Origin: Schizochytrium sp. TIO01
Lineage: Eukaryota > Sar > Bigyra > Thraustochytrida > Thraustochytriidae
Direction of reading: 5' to 3'
Assembly: GCA_004764695.1 (NCBI GenBank)
Contig: SMSO01000037.1
Location: forward strand, 4,772,337-4,836,336
Length of the DNA stretch: 64,000 bases
In this document: piece by piece, positions 50,262 to 60,664 of the stretch
How positions within the stretch are numbered: the first letter of the stretch is position 1
Layout of the letters: each line of letters begins with the position of its first letter
Made by a program: the position numbers and the translations under genes
Notes under the pieces: model-generated
Seen by the model: only the letters and a program-made list of their open reading frames with translations
Database searches by the model: none
What the model was told of the DNA's origin: nothing

Positions 50262-52445
50262 CTAGCGAAGAAGAATTTGTTTTCCAGTGTTGCCACTCCA
50301 CTTCTCGAAAGGAAAATCCTCAACATAATTGGGAATTTTGCGGCGATTTTCAAACCGAGGAACTAGTGTGTCTGCTGTCACTAGCACTCCAATGTATAGA
50401 CGACGGCGAATTAGAAAAAAAGTGATAGCTCTTGGTTCCAGAAAAAGTGCCGCAATCCGGACAAAAAAATAAGTATCAAGTGGTAACAATAGGGTGCCCC
50501 ACATCGTGAGGTTGTCTTCGATAAGTGAAATGAAATGGTGATATGTTCCAAACACCGTAGTTACGGGTGACGCCCAGATACGTGAAAAGTGAGAAATGGA
50601 CCTTCCTTCAAAGGCAACCGTTCGCTCGTAACTACTTAATGCATTAGCGCCAGGGCTAAATCCGCTATTTGGAGATAGTATTGAGCTTGCCGAGGCAGTA
50701 ATGGAACCACGGCGACTTGCACTGTGCACAATACTGTTATTTGTACTTGCATTCGTTTTTCGCCGTCCTTGAAACGCAACTGTAACCACCAAAATACCTT
50801 CTGACAGCAGGAAGAAACACAAAGCAAGGCCAACAGGTCGCCAAAATAACAAGGTGATTACTTCAAGACCTGAAACGCTTACAGGATAGAAATGATGCCA
50901 GTCCAAAATTTTACAAAAGGAATCACTCGCGCATCGCACAAGGCATTCTTCATTTCTGATCTGACCGAGCAAGTAAGCTCGTTTGATTGCTTCTTCTAAT
51001 ATTTTCCCTGCGACCATGGGTACAGTGGGTATGCAATACATAAAGAGCATGATGCCTGAACTGCTAAAACGAATTCCAGAGAGTGCACCAACTGCTCCAG
51101 CAAATACAGCTACAATACAAGCAACAGATATAGAGCTACCCAGAATGAACTTTGTTTCCAGTGTTTCGCCTAAAATTACTGTTCCTACATAAACATGTGA
51201 AGTCATCAGGGCGAAAACACTAAACGTAAAAAAGGCAACAGGAGGTGACGTAATGAGACTTCCAACAATCTCACCTCTGATTGCGATTCGAACGTTATAA
51301 AGAGTTGTACCGGTGAACAGGAGATGCGTTAGCAGCATGCGTGAGAATATATTGACTAGAACAACTACGCTAAAGGCTGCAAAAAGAAAATCTTGCCAGT
51401 ACCCTAATCTGCGACTTGCATTAGATGCATGTGATGTCCTTATTGAAGCAACAACCTCCACAGAGACAGTCTTCTCCAATGCGATATCAGGCCATGCAAA
51501 AGGTTCGAGAAGCGATATTCTTTTGATCGTTTTATATGAGCTTGCAATTCCAAAACCATAGGAGCTACGCGTTTCTATAGCTCCGGTAACTGTTATACTA
51601 TCTGAAGCCAACTCCAAGGGCGTAGTTCCAAAACAAACCAGCGTACAATCTTCACTAGTTAAAAGATTGCAAATCGCGCCAAGCTGACCGGAGTGAGATG
51701 AAGTTTCGGTGTAGTTATCAACGTAGCAGGTATGAGAGCTTATAAGAGAAAGGTTCCCAGTGGCAAACATTATACCAACGAAACTGAGCGAACTGTCAGC
51801 TATAGACACAACTGAGTATGGAATAGGTTCATTTAGCGTACCGATGATTATTGATTCTTCTTCATGATCCCCTCCCGTGATTCTAACATCGATATCACCC
51901 GTAACATTCTCGATCACGCCACTAAGCTGTGTCATAACAAGGCGGTTTGTTGTTTTGCTCACATGCGCATACCACCCCGCAATAAAGCTCAAAAGAAACA
52001 CCAGCAAGAAACACGAGAGAAGGAGCACCCCAAAATTCCCCAAACCTAAAGCGATCGAAATTGCTTGCTTTCTTCTAGATTGCTTTGCTATTTTTGACTT
52101 TCGTTTCTGCGCTTTTGGAAAACGAAGCTCAGCTGGCCTTACTTTTGTCGGATTTCGAGATTTGCGCGTGGAAGAAGCCCTGGATGGATATAAAGTTTTT
52201 ATGTGTGTGACAAAGTCTTCGAGTTTGCGTTGGCGTTTAGTAGGGCGCTCAATATTAAGTGCCTCGAATATATCCCCGTGACCTTCGAGCTGGTGACGCA
52301 AGTCGGCTATTTCTTTGGCCCATATTGACGTTGGTGCACCTGCTCTCCCAGCATTCAATTTATTGAATCCACTACTTCGCCTTCGCTTGCCCACCTGCGA
52401 GTCACCCCCAAACTTGATTGAGGATTTTGGTGCAGTACTATACAT
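50262..52445 (-). CDS. Orphan multipass membrane protein
   Basis: 727 residues from the ATG at 52443-52445; a TTG lies five codons upstream. No family is recognised. Residues 1-128 are basic and probably cytosolic, with repeated Lys/Arg clusters. A strong hydrophobic helix at about 135-158 is followed by a roughly 190-residue segment with potential N-glycosylation sites and cysteines, probably lumenal or extracellular. About six more hydrophobic segments follow, beginning near FLFAAFSVVVLVNIF, with a long polar loop (about 560-630, Ser/Asn-rich) between the fifth and last groups. One TM, large lumenal domain, then a multipass bundle recalls polycystin/TRPML-like or dispanning receptors in outline, but I see no diagnostic motif. 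Confidence 0.78.
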   Translation of the reverse strand: MYSTAPKSSIKFGGDSQVGKRRRSSGFNKLNAGRAGAPTSIWAKEIADLRHQLEGHGDIFEALNIERPTKRQRKLEDFVTHIKTLYPSRASSTRKSRNPTKVRPAELRFPKAQKRKSKIAKQSRRKQAISIALGLGNFGVLLLSCFLLVFLLSFIAGWYAHVSKTTNRLVMTQLSGVIENVTGDIDVRITGGDHEEESIIIGTLNEPIPYSVVSIADSSLSFVGIMFATGNLSLISSHTCYVDNYTETSSHSGQLGAICNLLTSEDCTLVCFGTTPLELASDSITVTGAIETRSSYGFGIASSYKTIKRISLLEPFAWPDIALEKTVSVEVVASIRTSHASNASRRLGYWQDFLFAAFSVVVLVNIFSRMLLTHLLFTGTTLYNVRIAIRGEIVGSLITSPPVAFFTFSVFALMTSHVYVGTVILGETLETKFILGSSISVACIVAVFAGAVGALSGIRFSSSGIMLFMYCIPTVPMVAGKILEEAIKRAYLLGQIRNEECLVRCASDSFCKILDWHHFYPVSVSGLEVITLLFWRPVGLALCFFLLSEGILVVTVAFQGRRKTNASTNNSIVHSASRRGSITASASSILSPNSGFSPGANALSSYERTVAFEGRSISHFSRIWASPVTTVFGTYHHFISLIEDNLTMWGTLLLPLDTYFFVRIAALFLEPRAITFFLIRRRLYIGVLVTADTLVPRFENRRKIPNYVEDFPFEKWSGNTGKQILLR

Positions 52446-54117
52446 GATAAAGAACCCCAAAGAGGGACTTGTGTCGAATTTAGATGAGCTGTGTTTTCGA
52501 TATTCTTCTTGTATTCCTATCGCCTTTTCCTTGCAGACCTAACGCAGTGCAGGACTTCCAGTACCTGCACCAATAGGAAAATTGGCAGCGATAATAGCGC
52601 CAACAACGCCACCGGCGTTACCAGCTCCTCTAAAAAGTGCTCTTTTCACTGATGCAATTGCAAATTAGATCAGCTTGTATAACAGAACCTTTGTTCAAAA
52701 TGATGAGCATCAGCATATCTATGGTTGTTAGGAATCTGATTAGTGGTTTATTCACGAGAGAACAAACAGGTGTGTACGCGAGCGTTGATTGTGTACATGA
52801 AGTTGAAGTGTTAACTCTGTTGTGTTTGCATTATCCTTGCTACAGCAAAAGATGCCTCTTTAGCCGTTCGTACTCTAGTCTAGATAAGAACTCACAGTTT
52901 TTACTGGGGGCTCGCTCTGCTGTGTGTATATCGTTTTCTTTTCATTTTCTTCACAAAGCCCCACGACTCCCTGTAATGATAAAATATATATTTGATTTTG
53001 AAATCAGTGTTCTGCCTGCTGACCAGCACACTCTATTTTATCAACCTACAGACATTTTCGTAAACAAGCCTATAGCCCTCTCACAAATTTTTATTTATTT
53101 TTACTCAACGGATCTTTTGCGAGTGGAGGTCATTAGGTTATTTCTATTCTTATTTTTGTTTTATTTTTGACATTTTTATTTTTATTACTGGATAGGTAGT
53201 AGTGGTAGATGGAATGTTATTGTTGTTGTTTTGAATAAAGATTTGCCATGTATAATATCGTGTTATGCAATGATGGCGAGGAGCGATACATACGCAAAGA
53301 ACGAATATGCGCGCACTATTTAATTTTTTTCTTTTAAATACTTTTTCTTCTTTCTCTCGATTCTTTCTAATCATTCATTCATGTGTTTGTTAGTAGTATT
53401 ATCTCAAATAAAAGTCAACTACTTTATCAAAGGAAGAACTAGAAGAAAGCAGAGCCTCTTTGAATTTTATTCATTTTCTGATATCAGCGGTTCTCAATAA
53501 TTGCAAAGAGTATAAATCCACTATATACATATACTGAAGTAATCGACATACAATGTTAGAGTAAAACTCCTTCAAAACAGTGATCAAACAGATTGTGAGT
53601 TCTGTGCAATATGTGACTCAGACGAAAGCTCATATCTATAAAGTTTACTATGTAGGCCTAGTAGGAAAAAATATTGATTTGTAGGAGAATCATGTTTCAT
53701 AAAAATTAGAATGCTTCTTTCGCTTCATTGATAGATCGAATGGAATTCAGCAAGTAGAATTCCCAACAAAAGAGACTATCGTGTGCTTTCATAAGCGAGG
53801 CACTTCAATTTTTGTGGTTATTACTTCTCTTATTTCCATCTCATCATGTTTCCTTTTGTGAGAGGACCATTTGCTGTTGTAAAGAAAGACTACTTCTTAT
53901 TTATTACACAATCCCAAATAAGTCGATAAAATTTGAGACGGTATACCTTAAATTCTAGTTTGAGGTGGATTTATACTTTCTTATTGGCTACACCCATAAG
54001 TAAAGGCAAGATAATATTTAGCAAATGCAAGTAAGGAATTAATCAGGAAAAGAACCATGGTTCCTAGTATCAAGAATAACGTGCATGCAAGCTGATTGCA
54101 CAGGGTATTTGAAAAAT
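52446..54117. other. Intergenic region
   Basis: AT-rich sequence between two minus-strand genes. On the minus strand near 52550-52670 a start-less stretch of about 40 codons contains AGNAGGVVGAIIAANFPIGA, a glycine-zipper-like or transporter-like relic. Long T-rich frames on the plus strand look spurious. Confidence 0.35.
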
Positions 54118-54846
54118 TCATTTGAAAATTTCATCGGTGTATGAAGAACATCGAATTTCATTTAGGAATGATGTAGTAGTAGTAGCATCAATATATTCGC
54201 GAAAGTTGAAACCCTGCTCTCTTTTGTAGAATCTAATAATATCATGCTCGTCTGGTGGTCGCTTTGCTTCCTGTTTACTCCTTATTCTCCTCCTCCTTGG
54301 CAGCCTCTTCCTTAGTCTCCTCTTCCTTAGCAGCCTCTTCCTGAGCAGCCTCTTCCTTAGTCTCCTCTTCCTTAGCAGCCTCTTCCTTAGTCTCCTCTTA
54401 GTCTCCTCTTCCTTAGCAGCCTCTTCCTTAGCAGCCTCCTCCTTGGCCTCTTCCTTGGGCTTGTCCTGCTCATTGGCCTTCTTCTCAAGCTTGCGCTGCT
54501 TACGAACACGAGCAGTCAACACATTAAACTTGCCAGCACCAATGGCATCCTTGGCAAGGTGAAAGTAAACACCTCCAGGGGTCTTTCGGCGTGACCCATC
54601 TGCGGTTTTGATACCCTCCTCGGACTTCTCGACCTCTTGTGCCTTGGCGAGGAGCTTCTCAGCCTCCTCAGCGCCAAGCTGCTCCACGATGAGCTCCACA
54701 AGGAGCTCGTTCTCCTCCTTCAATTCCTCACACACCTTCTTTGTGATAGCGCTCACCTCAGAGCTAGCCTCCTCAGCGCTGCGCTTAGTGCCCTTGGCGA
54801 CCTCATCGGCCACCACGGGGGTCTCTTCAGCCTTGGAATCACTCAT
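54118..54846 (-). CDS. PHAX-type RNA-binding-domain protein with frameshifted C-terminal tail
   Basis: 242 residues as read, from the ATG at 54844-54846. Residues about 45-105 match the RNA-binding domain of the snRNA export adaptor PHAX: ELLVELIVEQLGAEEAEKLL, then GSRRKTPGGVYFHLAKDA, the hallmark NGSRRRTPGGVF-type motif. This domain binds RNA; full-length PHAX also has CBC and CRM1 contacts not visible here. After residue about 130 comes an acidic repeat (KEEAAKEE units). It abruptly turns into an Arg/Leu-rich run because of an 11-bp tandem duplication at 54387-54408. With a single copy, the acidic repeat would continue and stop at 54275-54277, giving about 186 residues. The tail as written is therefore suspect. 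Domain call is sure; role in export is inferred. Confidence 0.8.
   Translation of the reverse strand: MSDSKAEETPVVADEVAKGTKRSAEEASSEVSAITKKVCEELKEENELLVELIVEQLGAEEAEKLLAKAQEVEKSEEGIKTADGSRRKTPGGVYFHLAKDAIGAGKFNVLTARVRKQRKLEKKANEQDKPKEEAKEEAAKEEAAKEEETKRRLRKRLLRKRRLRKRLLRKRLLRKRRLRKRLPRRRRIRSKQEAKRPPDEHDIIRFYKREQGFNFREYIDATTTTSFLNEIRCSSYTDEIFK
54387..54408. repeat. 11-bp tandem duplication inside a coding repeat
   Basis: TTAGTCTCCTC occurs at 54387-54397 and again immediately at 54398-54408. Eleven bases shift the frame of the PHAX-domain gene inside its Glu/Ala/Lys repeat. Confidence 0.95.
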
Positions 54847-56622
54847 GTTGACAACCTTTTTCAGCTCTGCCTGCGAACTACAAAAGACAGATCTCTGTCG
54901 TTGGCGTAAAGCTCCACCACGGCCTAGGACTGCCTCGTTGCACTGGTCTCAACAACGAATGGTTTTGCTTTAACTTCTGCTCCCAACTCTCTTTAAACAT
55001 CAAGTCTCTCGTGGCTTGCCACTTGCACCAACCTTATTATAGCCATCAATGCTACATATTAGGCTAATAGTACCTTACTGCCTAACAGGAATGAATGACA
55101 ATGTGGATTCTGAGTGTCAGGAATTATGGTTGCCCAATTCGCTTGGGTTGTCAATCGACTAATTTTTGACACCACTTATGTGTCATAGTGTGGCAATGGC
55201 TGATCCTTAAGTATGAAGAAGTGCTTAGGTTCTGAGAGACAGTCGTTGGATTCTTCATTGTATGCTTACAATATTTTATTGTCTTCATGAGTATGAGGAC
55301 CTAGCAATTAGTTAGTGCCTAGATAGGCTTAGAGCCCGCATTCACTGGACATGAATGATGGTTCTAGGAGTGGTAGAAAGAAAGAGTAGGCTTCCTTCAT
55401 ATACTGCGAAGAAACGTGTTACTTTCAGTTAATAGTTGACCTGGTTGTTTAGAGAAATAGCATTGAAACACTTCGTTGTTTTTTTTAACAAATGGGCTGA
55501 GAAGTGGGAGCCTAAGAAGAGCAAGTACAAATAGAACGAAGCAACGAAAGATGAACCTTGAAAGTATGGGTTCGCGGTCGAATAGGTTGTGCACAATGGT
55601 TAGTAGTACTTATATAGCCCTACCAACTAGCCTAGAGAGGCTTCCTTTGTGAGAATTTTGCTGTAAATCATGTTAAGACTTAGTAAAATTCTGCAAGAAA
55701 GGAGTCAAAGTGTAGACTGATTGTTGCTACCAAACTCTAGAGGTTATGTTTGGTGTCAAATTACGGGATGGGCACTCTTTCTACGTTGCAAATCTGGATT
55801 TGACATGCCACGATTTTGTTTACTTCTTTGGAGGCTTTTTCAGAAGAAGTATATGCGATTGTTTCTTACCATGATACTCTTTTAGTTGAATCAATTGCTA
55901 ATGTTACCATCAAACTTCACGTTACAAAGCTTGGAAGGTCATTTTCTTTATGCCTTTTTAGGAATATGTCCGAATTTCGGAAACCTTTTTTACATCACTA
56001 GTAAACGTTGTTCTCCCAATACCATCATCTTGGAATTTGCCTCAACGTTGGTTTGGTGTGCAAACTGATTTTGTCCTCATTTTCTCAACAGCACGAAGAT
56101 AAAAACGAATTCCTTCGTTTTCTTCGCCCCCTTATGATGTTTATCATTTAGTCTATGAAAGAATGCATATAGTATTAAGTGTTGCATTATAATTCCATAG
56201 GACAGAAACTATTTCGGTAGTTTGCTTAATTAGAGTCTGTAACTCTACCTCGTGAACTATATGTCCATACTTTTATGACAGATTGTTACTGCCGCCCCTT
56301 CTTGAGTAGGCCTTGAAGTCGAGCGATTCCCCCAGGCAGGTCTCTCTCTGCCTTATCGGCAATCGACAATTGACTACCTTCGGCTGCTATTAGTAGCAAC
56401 AACTACCCATTGCTTAAAGAGCCTAGTGCCTATCTTTCTATCCTATATATAGGCCTATTCTGAGTTCAAGCATTTTACAGTTTGAGCACCAAATACAAAC
56501 CCAATAGAGCTACAACTACAACTCTGGGATTGCTCCTCGTGCAGAGCTTTAGAGCTACGTTGACTGTGGAAGAACACAACGACCAAGCTTGGAAGCTACG
56601 GACGTTTGTGGGGGTGCCCAAA
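54847..56622. other. Intergenic region between divergent genes
   Basis: AT-rich spacer holding presumed promoters of the PHAX-domain gene (-) and the DUF218 gene (+). A possible frameshifted relic lies at 55746-56001. No repeat or RNA gene is recognised. Confidence 0.4.
55746..56001 (+). pseudogene. Possible frameshifted coding relic
   Basis: An ATG at 55746 opens 42 codons (containing RDGHSFYVANLDLTCHDF) and stops at 55872-55874. An overlapping frame then continues to 56001 with SLEAFSEEVYAIVSYHDTLL. Together they read like one protein broken by an indel. No family is recognised, and chance is possible in AT-rich sequence. Confidence 0.2.
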
Positions 56623-57684
56623 ATGGCATTCTCACAGTTGAGCAGTAACGAACTTCGGCTAAACCTTGGCAATCTTGGAGGTGGTTCGCCAGCGCAACCG
56701 AACAACACCAGCTCAGCGGCTACACGCAAGCTTGCTCGCAAGCAAAAGACCTATGTAATGCTCACACTATTTGTATTCATGGCCGTGGCACTTGGTGGGC
56801 TTCTTTGGCGAACTCTTTCATGGCTCCTGTTGGGCCCAAGTGAGAGTGAGCTGGCATTTCAACGGGAGCAGTCATTTCTGCGACATCAACGCGTAATTGA
56901 ACTCGGCGACTTTAATCAGGAGCTCGCAAGAGGTACCCAAAACCTGATTCTGGTCGCTTGCCATAGCATTACCGTAGGTGAGAACCTTGATGACGCTGAT
57001 ATTCGCGATGACAAATGGATGTTGGTGGACTATCAAAAGCACGCTGATATGCCGATGGCTTTCACTGGTCATATTCGAAAGGGTATTGAGCTGGCTCAAG
57101 AAGATCCAAAGTCTCTATTAATGTTTAGCGGAGGCCAAACTCGACTCCACGCTGGGCCAAAGAGTGAGGCTGTTAGTTATTTCTTTGTAGCAGATCATTT
57201 TGGGTGGTGGTCTCCCAAGGCTGCGAAGTCTGTGCGGGCCCGGACTGTCATAGAGGAATACTCAACTGATTCTCTTGAAAACCTTTTGTTCGCTCTGTGC
57301 CGTTTTCGAGAAGTCACCGGATCCTACCCAGCGCATGTTACAGTCATTGGATACTCATTTAAGCAGGAGCGCTTTCAGGACGTTCACCGCTCTGCACTTC
57401 GCTACCCACTCGAGCGCTTTACATATGTTGGTGTGGACCCTGATACTCCAGCGTTCCTTGCTCGCTTGCCTCAGCTTGAGCATTTCGAGTCCAAGGCTTC
57501 CATTGAGCCATTTCGCTCAGACCCATATGGCTGTTATAGTGAGGTGCTTCGTCATAAACGAGTTGACCGCAACCCTTTCTACCGCCAACCAGGCTATATT
57601 CTGAGTTGTCCTGAAATCTCAACATTACTTCGGTATTGCGAGCGATCTCTCTATCCAGCGGGTGAACTTCCATGGGATTCTTAA
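56623..57684 (+). CDS. Membrane-anchored DUF218 (YdcF-like) domain protein
   Basis: 353 residues from the ATG at 56623; upstream codons begin only at TTG. A hydrophobic helix at about 44-70 is a single membrane anchor, with the basic side before it suggesting a type II topology. The rest is a DUF218-type domain: LILVACHSITVGENLDDADI, then LLMFSGGQTRLHAGPKSEAV (the SGG-x-T and SEA signatures) and VIEEYSTDSLENLLFALCRF (the STxxEN signature). Bacterial relatives (YdcF, SanA, ElyC) bind nucleotide-like ligands or act in envelope processes. Fungal and protist members are mostly uncharacterised and often sit in the secretory pathway. Function here is unknown; family is fairly secure. Confidence 0.8.
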   Translation: MAFSQLSSNELRLNLGNLGGGSPAQPNNTSSAATRKLARKQKTYVMLTLFVFMAVALGGLLWRTLSWLLLGPSESELAFQREQSFLRHQRVIELGDFNQELARGTQNLILVACHSITVGENLDDADIRDDKWMLVDYQKHADMPMAFTGHIRKGIELAQEDPKSLLMFSGGQTRLHAGPKSEAVSYFFVADHFGWWSPKAAKSVRARTVIEEYSTDSLENLLFALCRFREVTGSYPAHVTVIGYSFKQERFQDVHRSALRYPLERFTYVGVDPDTPAFLARLPQLEHFESKASIEPFRSDPYGCYSEVLRHKRVDRNPFYRQPGYILSCPEISTLLRYCERSLYPAGELPWDS

Positions 57685-59242
57685 GGAGGGAATTATGTTT
57701 TTTAAATCTGTAAAATGCTTCTTTTTCTCGTTGAATGTACTAAGTTGCTGCCCTAATCGTAGTATATAACGCTTGCTCTTTTCAATATCTCATCGAATCT
57801 CACGCATCATAAGGGGAACCGAGGATTGGTGATAGTACTTGCTCCGATGTCATTTCTGTATTGATGTTGGCTAATTTAGTTGCCCGGCGCATAATTTGTC
57901 TAGTCTTTTAAAATTAGTACATATAAGGCAACGCCTCTTTCAAGGATTTAAAGATGCTTGCCCCAAGCTTATATTCAGAATTTAATTTACAATCATGCTT
58001 AATAATTTATAGCCGGTGCTCTCACAAGAGTTGGTCTATTATGTTGATTAAGCACGAGTGAGCTCAACTTTAGCAAAGATCAAATTTGGGGTACTCTAAT
58101 TTTGTAATTGTTGAAGGCTAGATAGTACAAGAGAAGTAACGCTGCACGGCAGTGACTTGCAAGTCAGGTTGTTTATTATCGTGAACTTAGTACGTTGCAA
58201 CAAGAAAAATTCAATCGAAAAATCGCCAGTCGCTTGTGAAGGTGATAGTATCAGCAAACAGGTAAGGCTAGAGAATAATAAATACCAAATAAAGCTCAGT
58301 AAAGTTGAAGTGGATAGATCAAACTAGTGGCAATATGTAGTGACTTTGGCTACTAGTCATCTTCACCCTGCCTTCTAAAACTTTGTAAGTATGGGCTTAT
58401 ATATGTTTCAGTCTCAAATTCGAGACTGATACCAGAATCCGCTAAATATCTGTCCTTAACAGTGATATCTATAGAATTTAGCTTAGCTGAGGAAACTATT
58501 CTCCTAGTAATATTTAATCTATCAGACAACTAGTTACTTGAAATTCGTAATATGCACTAGTTAATGTGAGGCCAAACTTCCAAGATGGAGGGATAATAGA
58601 CAGAATATACAAAAGCGCTCTTTCAAAGTATTTGTTCAAGACAAGGCCATTTTATGCAAATCTCTGCTTTTTTATTCCCCAAGTGAAAGATTCACGGGGT
58701 AAGCCTCTAGAATTTTGGTGACAGTGTGTATTCCAGATTGTCTCTCTGTCTCTCTCTGTCTCTCTCTGTCTCTCTCTGTCTCTCTCTGTCTCTCTCTCGC
58801 TCCCTCTCTCGCTCCCTCTCTCGCTCCCTCTCTCTCTGTCCCTCTCCCTCAGTACCTCTCTCGCTCCCTCTCTCTCGCTCCCTCTCTCGCTCCCTCTCTC
58901 GCTCCCTCTCTCTCTGTCCCTCTCCCTCAGTACCTCTCTCGCTCCCTCTCTCTCGCTCCCTCTCTCTTTCTCACACTCTCTCACACACTCTCTCTCCCTC
59001 TGTCCCTCTCTTTCTCACACTCTCTCACACACTCTCCCACACACTCTCTCACACACTATGCCTCTCTCTCTCTCTCTCTCTGAAGCAGAGCATATGCACA
59101 GACAGACCCACAGGACCAAATGCACAAATAAGAAAATTAGTTGCTGGCAGGCTATAATGAATAGCATAACCCAATCTTAACTTTTGGCCGCAAGCTATCA
59201 GTGCCTGGTGCGGGCATATGCATCTTTGAAGAAAGGGGTGGG
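57685..59242. other. Intergenic region with CT-rich satellite
   Basis: The first kilobase is AT-rich with no features. The CT-rich satellite at 58739-59084 occupies most of the rest and ends about 160 bp before the fucosyltransferase start. Confidence 0.45.
58739..59084. repeat. CT-rich compound satellite with 78-bp higher-order unit
   Basis: Begins as TCTCTCTG units, continues as CTCGCTCC units and ends with CTCACACA units. A longer block containing CCCTCTCCCTCAGTACCTCT is repeated with the AGTACC core at 58851 and 58929, a 78-bp offset. Confidence 0.9.
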
Positions 59243-60664
59243 ATGATGCGACCTTTTCCAGGAGACTCAGACACAGGACCAATTCACGGGCTAAATGGAA
59301 ACAGTCGCAATGATGATATAACATCAGATGGCATCAATACCAACCACAGAAAGTGGTTCAAGTTTTTCCCCATTCTAAGTCTACCTCTAGTATTTTTCCT
59401 TCTCATTCTGGTTTCCAAAGATCTGATTGCAGAGGTTTATTTCAAACCAATATTGTTTAGCGATGATCCGCTTCAAACGACATACGCGAAGTACCTTCAA
59501 CCAGCCTTTGGCAAAAGTCAGGTATGGACGTCTTCCACGCGCGAGCTATTAGATATGTACTGGCACCATGAATCGACAAGGACACGGGCACTTGTAAAGT
59601 ATCAAAGATCACAACAGCAAGCATCGACTGCTCATGCTTCAAAGGAAGATGGTGTCATGCTTGCTGTGTGGAGCCAGAAAACACCAATCTTCCATGGCAA
59701 TATTCATGAGGGAAAGTATCAATGTGCACTTCCATGCGAGATTTCCTTCCAGCGTAGCAAGGCAGACGATGCCGACGCTCTCTTGCTCATGATGGACCGA
59801 CCTGAAGATGAATTGCCAGGAAACAAGCCATTTATTGGTATCACATGGGAAAATCTGTCTAACATGCAGCGTTCTGACACCTACCGCACATGGTTACATT
59901 GGAACTCAAACTTAAACACACAACTCAACTTTGCGCTTTGGAGGGGTCTTCGCCCAAACAAAGTGTGCTCATATGAGTTGGATGCAGATATTGTAAGCCC
60001 ATATCCTTTTATCAAAATGTTTGTCGAGCAGTACCGACCAGTTCCCCGTGCAAAGCTAGTGAAGCGTGCTCAGAATCAAACGAAAGCAGTTTTTGTTCTG
60101 ATAAGCAACTCTAAAGCACGTATTATTCCCGATAGACTTGGCCTTTTAGAAGAAATTGCAAAGACCTATCCTGTGGATTCTTACGGGAAGGCTATGTTCA
60201 ACCCGCATTTTCACAAAAAGCTCGAGGAGACCGTTTGGGAAAAGAAAGATGCAAAGTACTTGCAAGGGCAATACCTGTTTAGCAACGCAATAGAGAACTC
60301 ATACGGAGTTGACTATGTTACAGAGAAAGTTTTCAATGCACTTTCTGCAGGAGGTGTACCCATATACTTGGGGGCTCCAAATATCGTAGACTATTTGCCA
60401 GATCGCAACGCTGTAATTCATGTTGGAGACTTCGAGAGTCCAAAGCAACTCGCTGAATATCTTCATGAGCTGACCAACGACATCGACCTTTACGTTGACC
60501 GTCACCAGATCTGGCGAACTCGTGCAGAGTTGCCTGAAATGATGCACGAAATTGCAAGTCTCCTTGACAAGCCTCTTGCTTGCTCGTTTTGTGAAGCAGC
60601 AGCAGAGATCCGCCGTGAGAGCCGTATTGGGAAAGACGATGTCCGTTCCTCCTTAAGACACTGA
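59243..60664 (+). CDS. GT10 family alpha-(1,3)-fucosyltransferase
   Basis: 473 residues from the ATG at 59243, with a second ATG one codon on; the frame extends upstream only to GTG. A short cytosolic tail and a signal-anchor at about 39-58 (FFPILSLPLVFFLLILVS) fit a Golgi type II enzyme. The C-terminal half carries the GT10 signature: YLFSNAIENSYGVDYVTEKV, FNALSAGGVPIYLGAPN, then VIHVGDFESPKQLAEYL. These residues bind GDP-fucose in family members, which add fucose to N-acetylglucosamine in N-glycans or other acceptors. An upstream conserved block, KAVFVLISNSKARIIPDRLG, matches the family's second domain start. Acceptor and linkage are not readable from sequence. Length is typical. Confidence 0.9.
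   Translation: MMRPFPGDSDTGPIHGLNGNSRNDDITSDGINTNHRKWFKFFPILSLPLVFFLLILVSKDLIAEVYFKPILFSDDPLQTTYAKYLQPAFGKSQVWTSSTRELLDMYWHHESTRTRALVKYQRSQQQASTAHASKEDGVMLAVWSQKTPIFHGNIHEGKYQCALPCEISFQRSKADDADALLLMMDRPEDELPGNKPFIGITWENLSNMQRSDTYRTWLHWNSNLNTQLNFALWRGLRPNKVCSYELDADIVSPYPFIKMFVEQYRPVPRAKLVKRAQNQTKAVFVLISNSKARIIPDRLGLLEEIAKTYPVDSYGKAMFNPHFHKKLEETVWEKKDAKYLQGQYLFSNAIENSYGVDYVTEKVFNALSAGGVPIYLGAPNIVDYLPDRNAVIHVGDFESPKQLAEYLHELTNDIDLYVDRHQIWRTRAELPEMMHEIASLLDKPLACSFCEAAAEIRRESRIGKDDVRSSLRH

Noticed and set aside
52550-52670. Minus-strand glycine-rich stretch resembling a transporter helix or glycine zipper
   Set aside because: About 40 codons, no start, bounded by stops; too short to assign.
52637-53170. 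177-codon hydrophobic plus-strand frame
   Set aside because: Starts at GTG and its hydrophobicity comes from T-rich DNA; no coding support.
58652-59157. Long Ser/Leu-rich and Glu/Arg-rich frames across the CT satellite
   Set aside because: Direct products of simple repeats on either strand.
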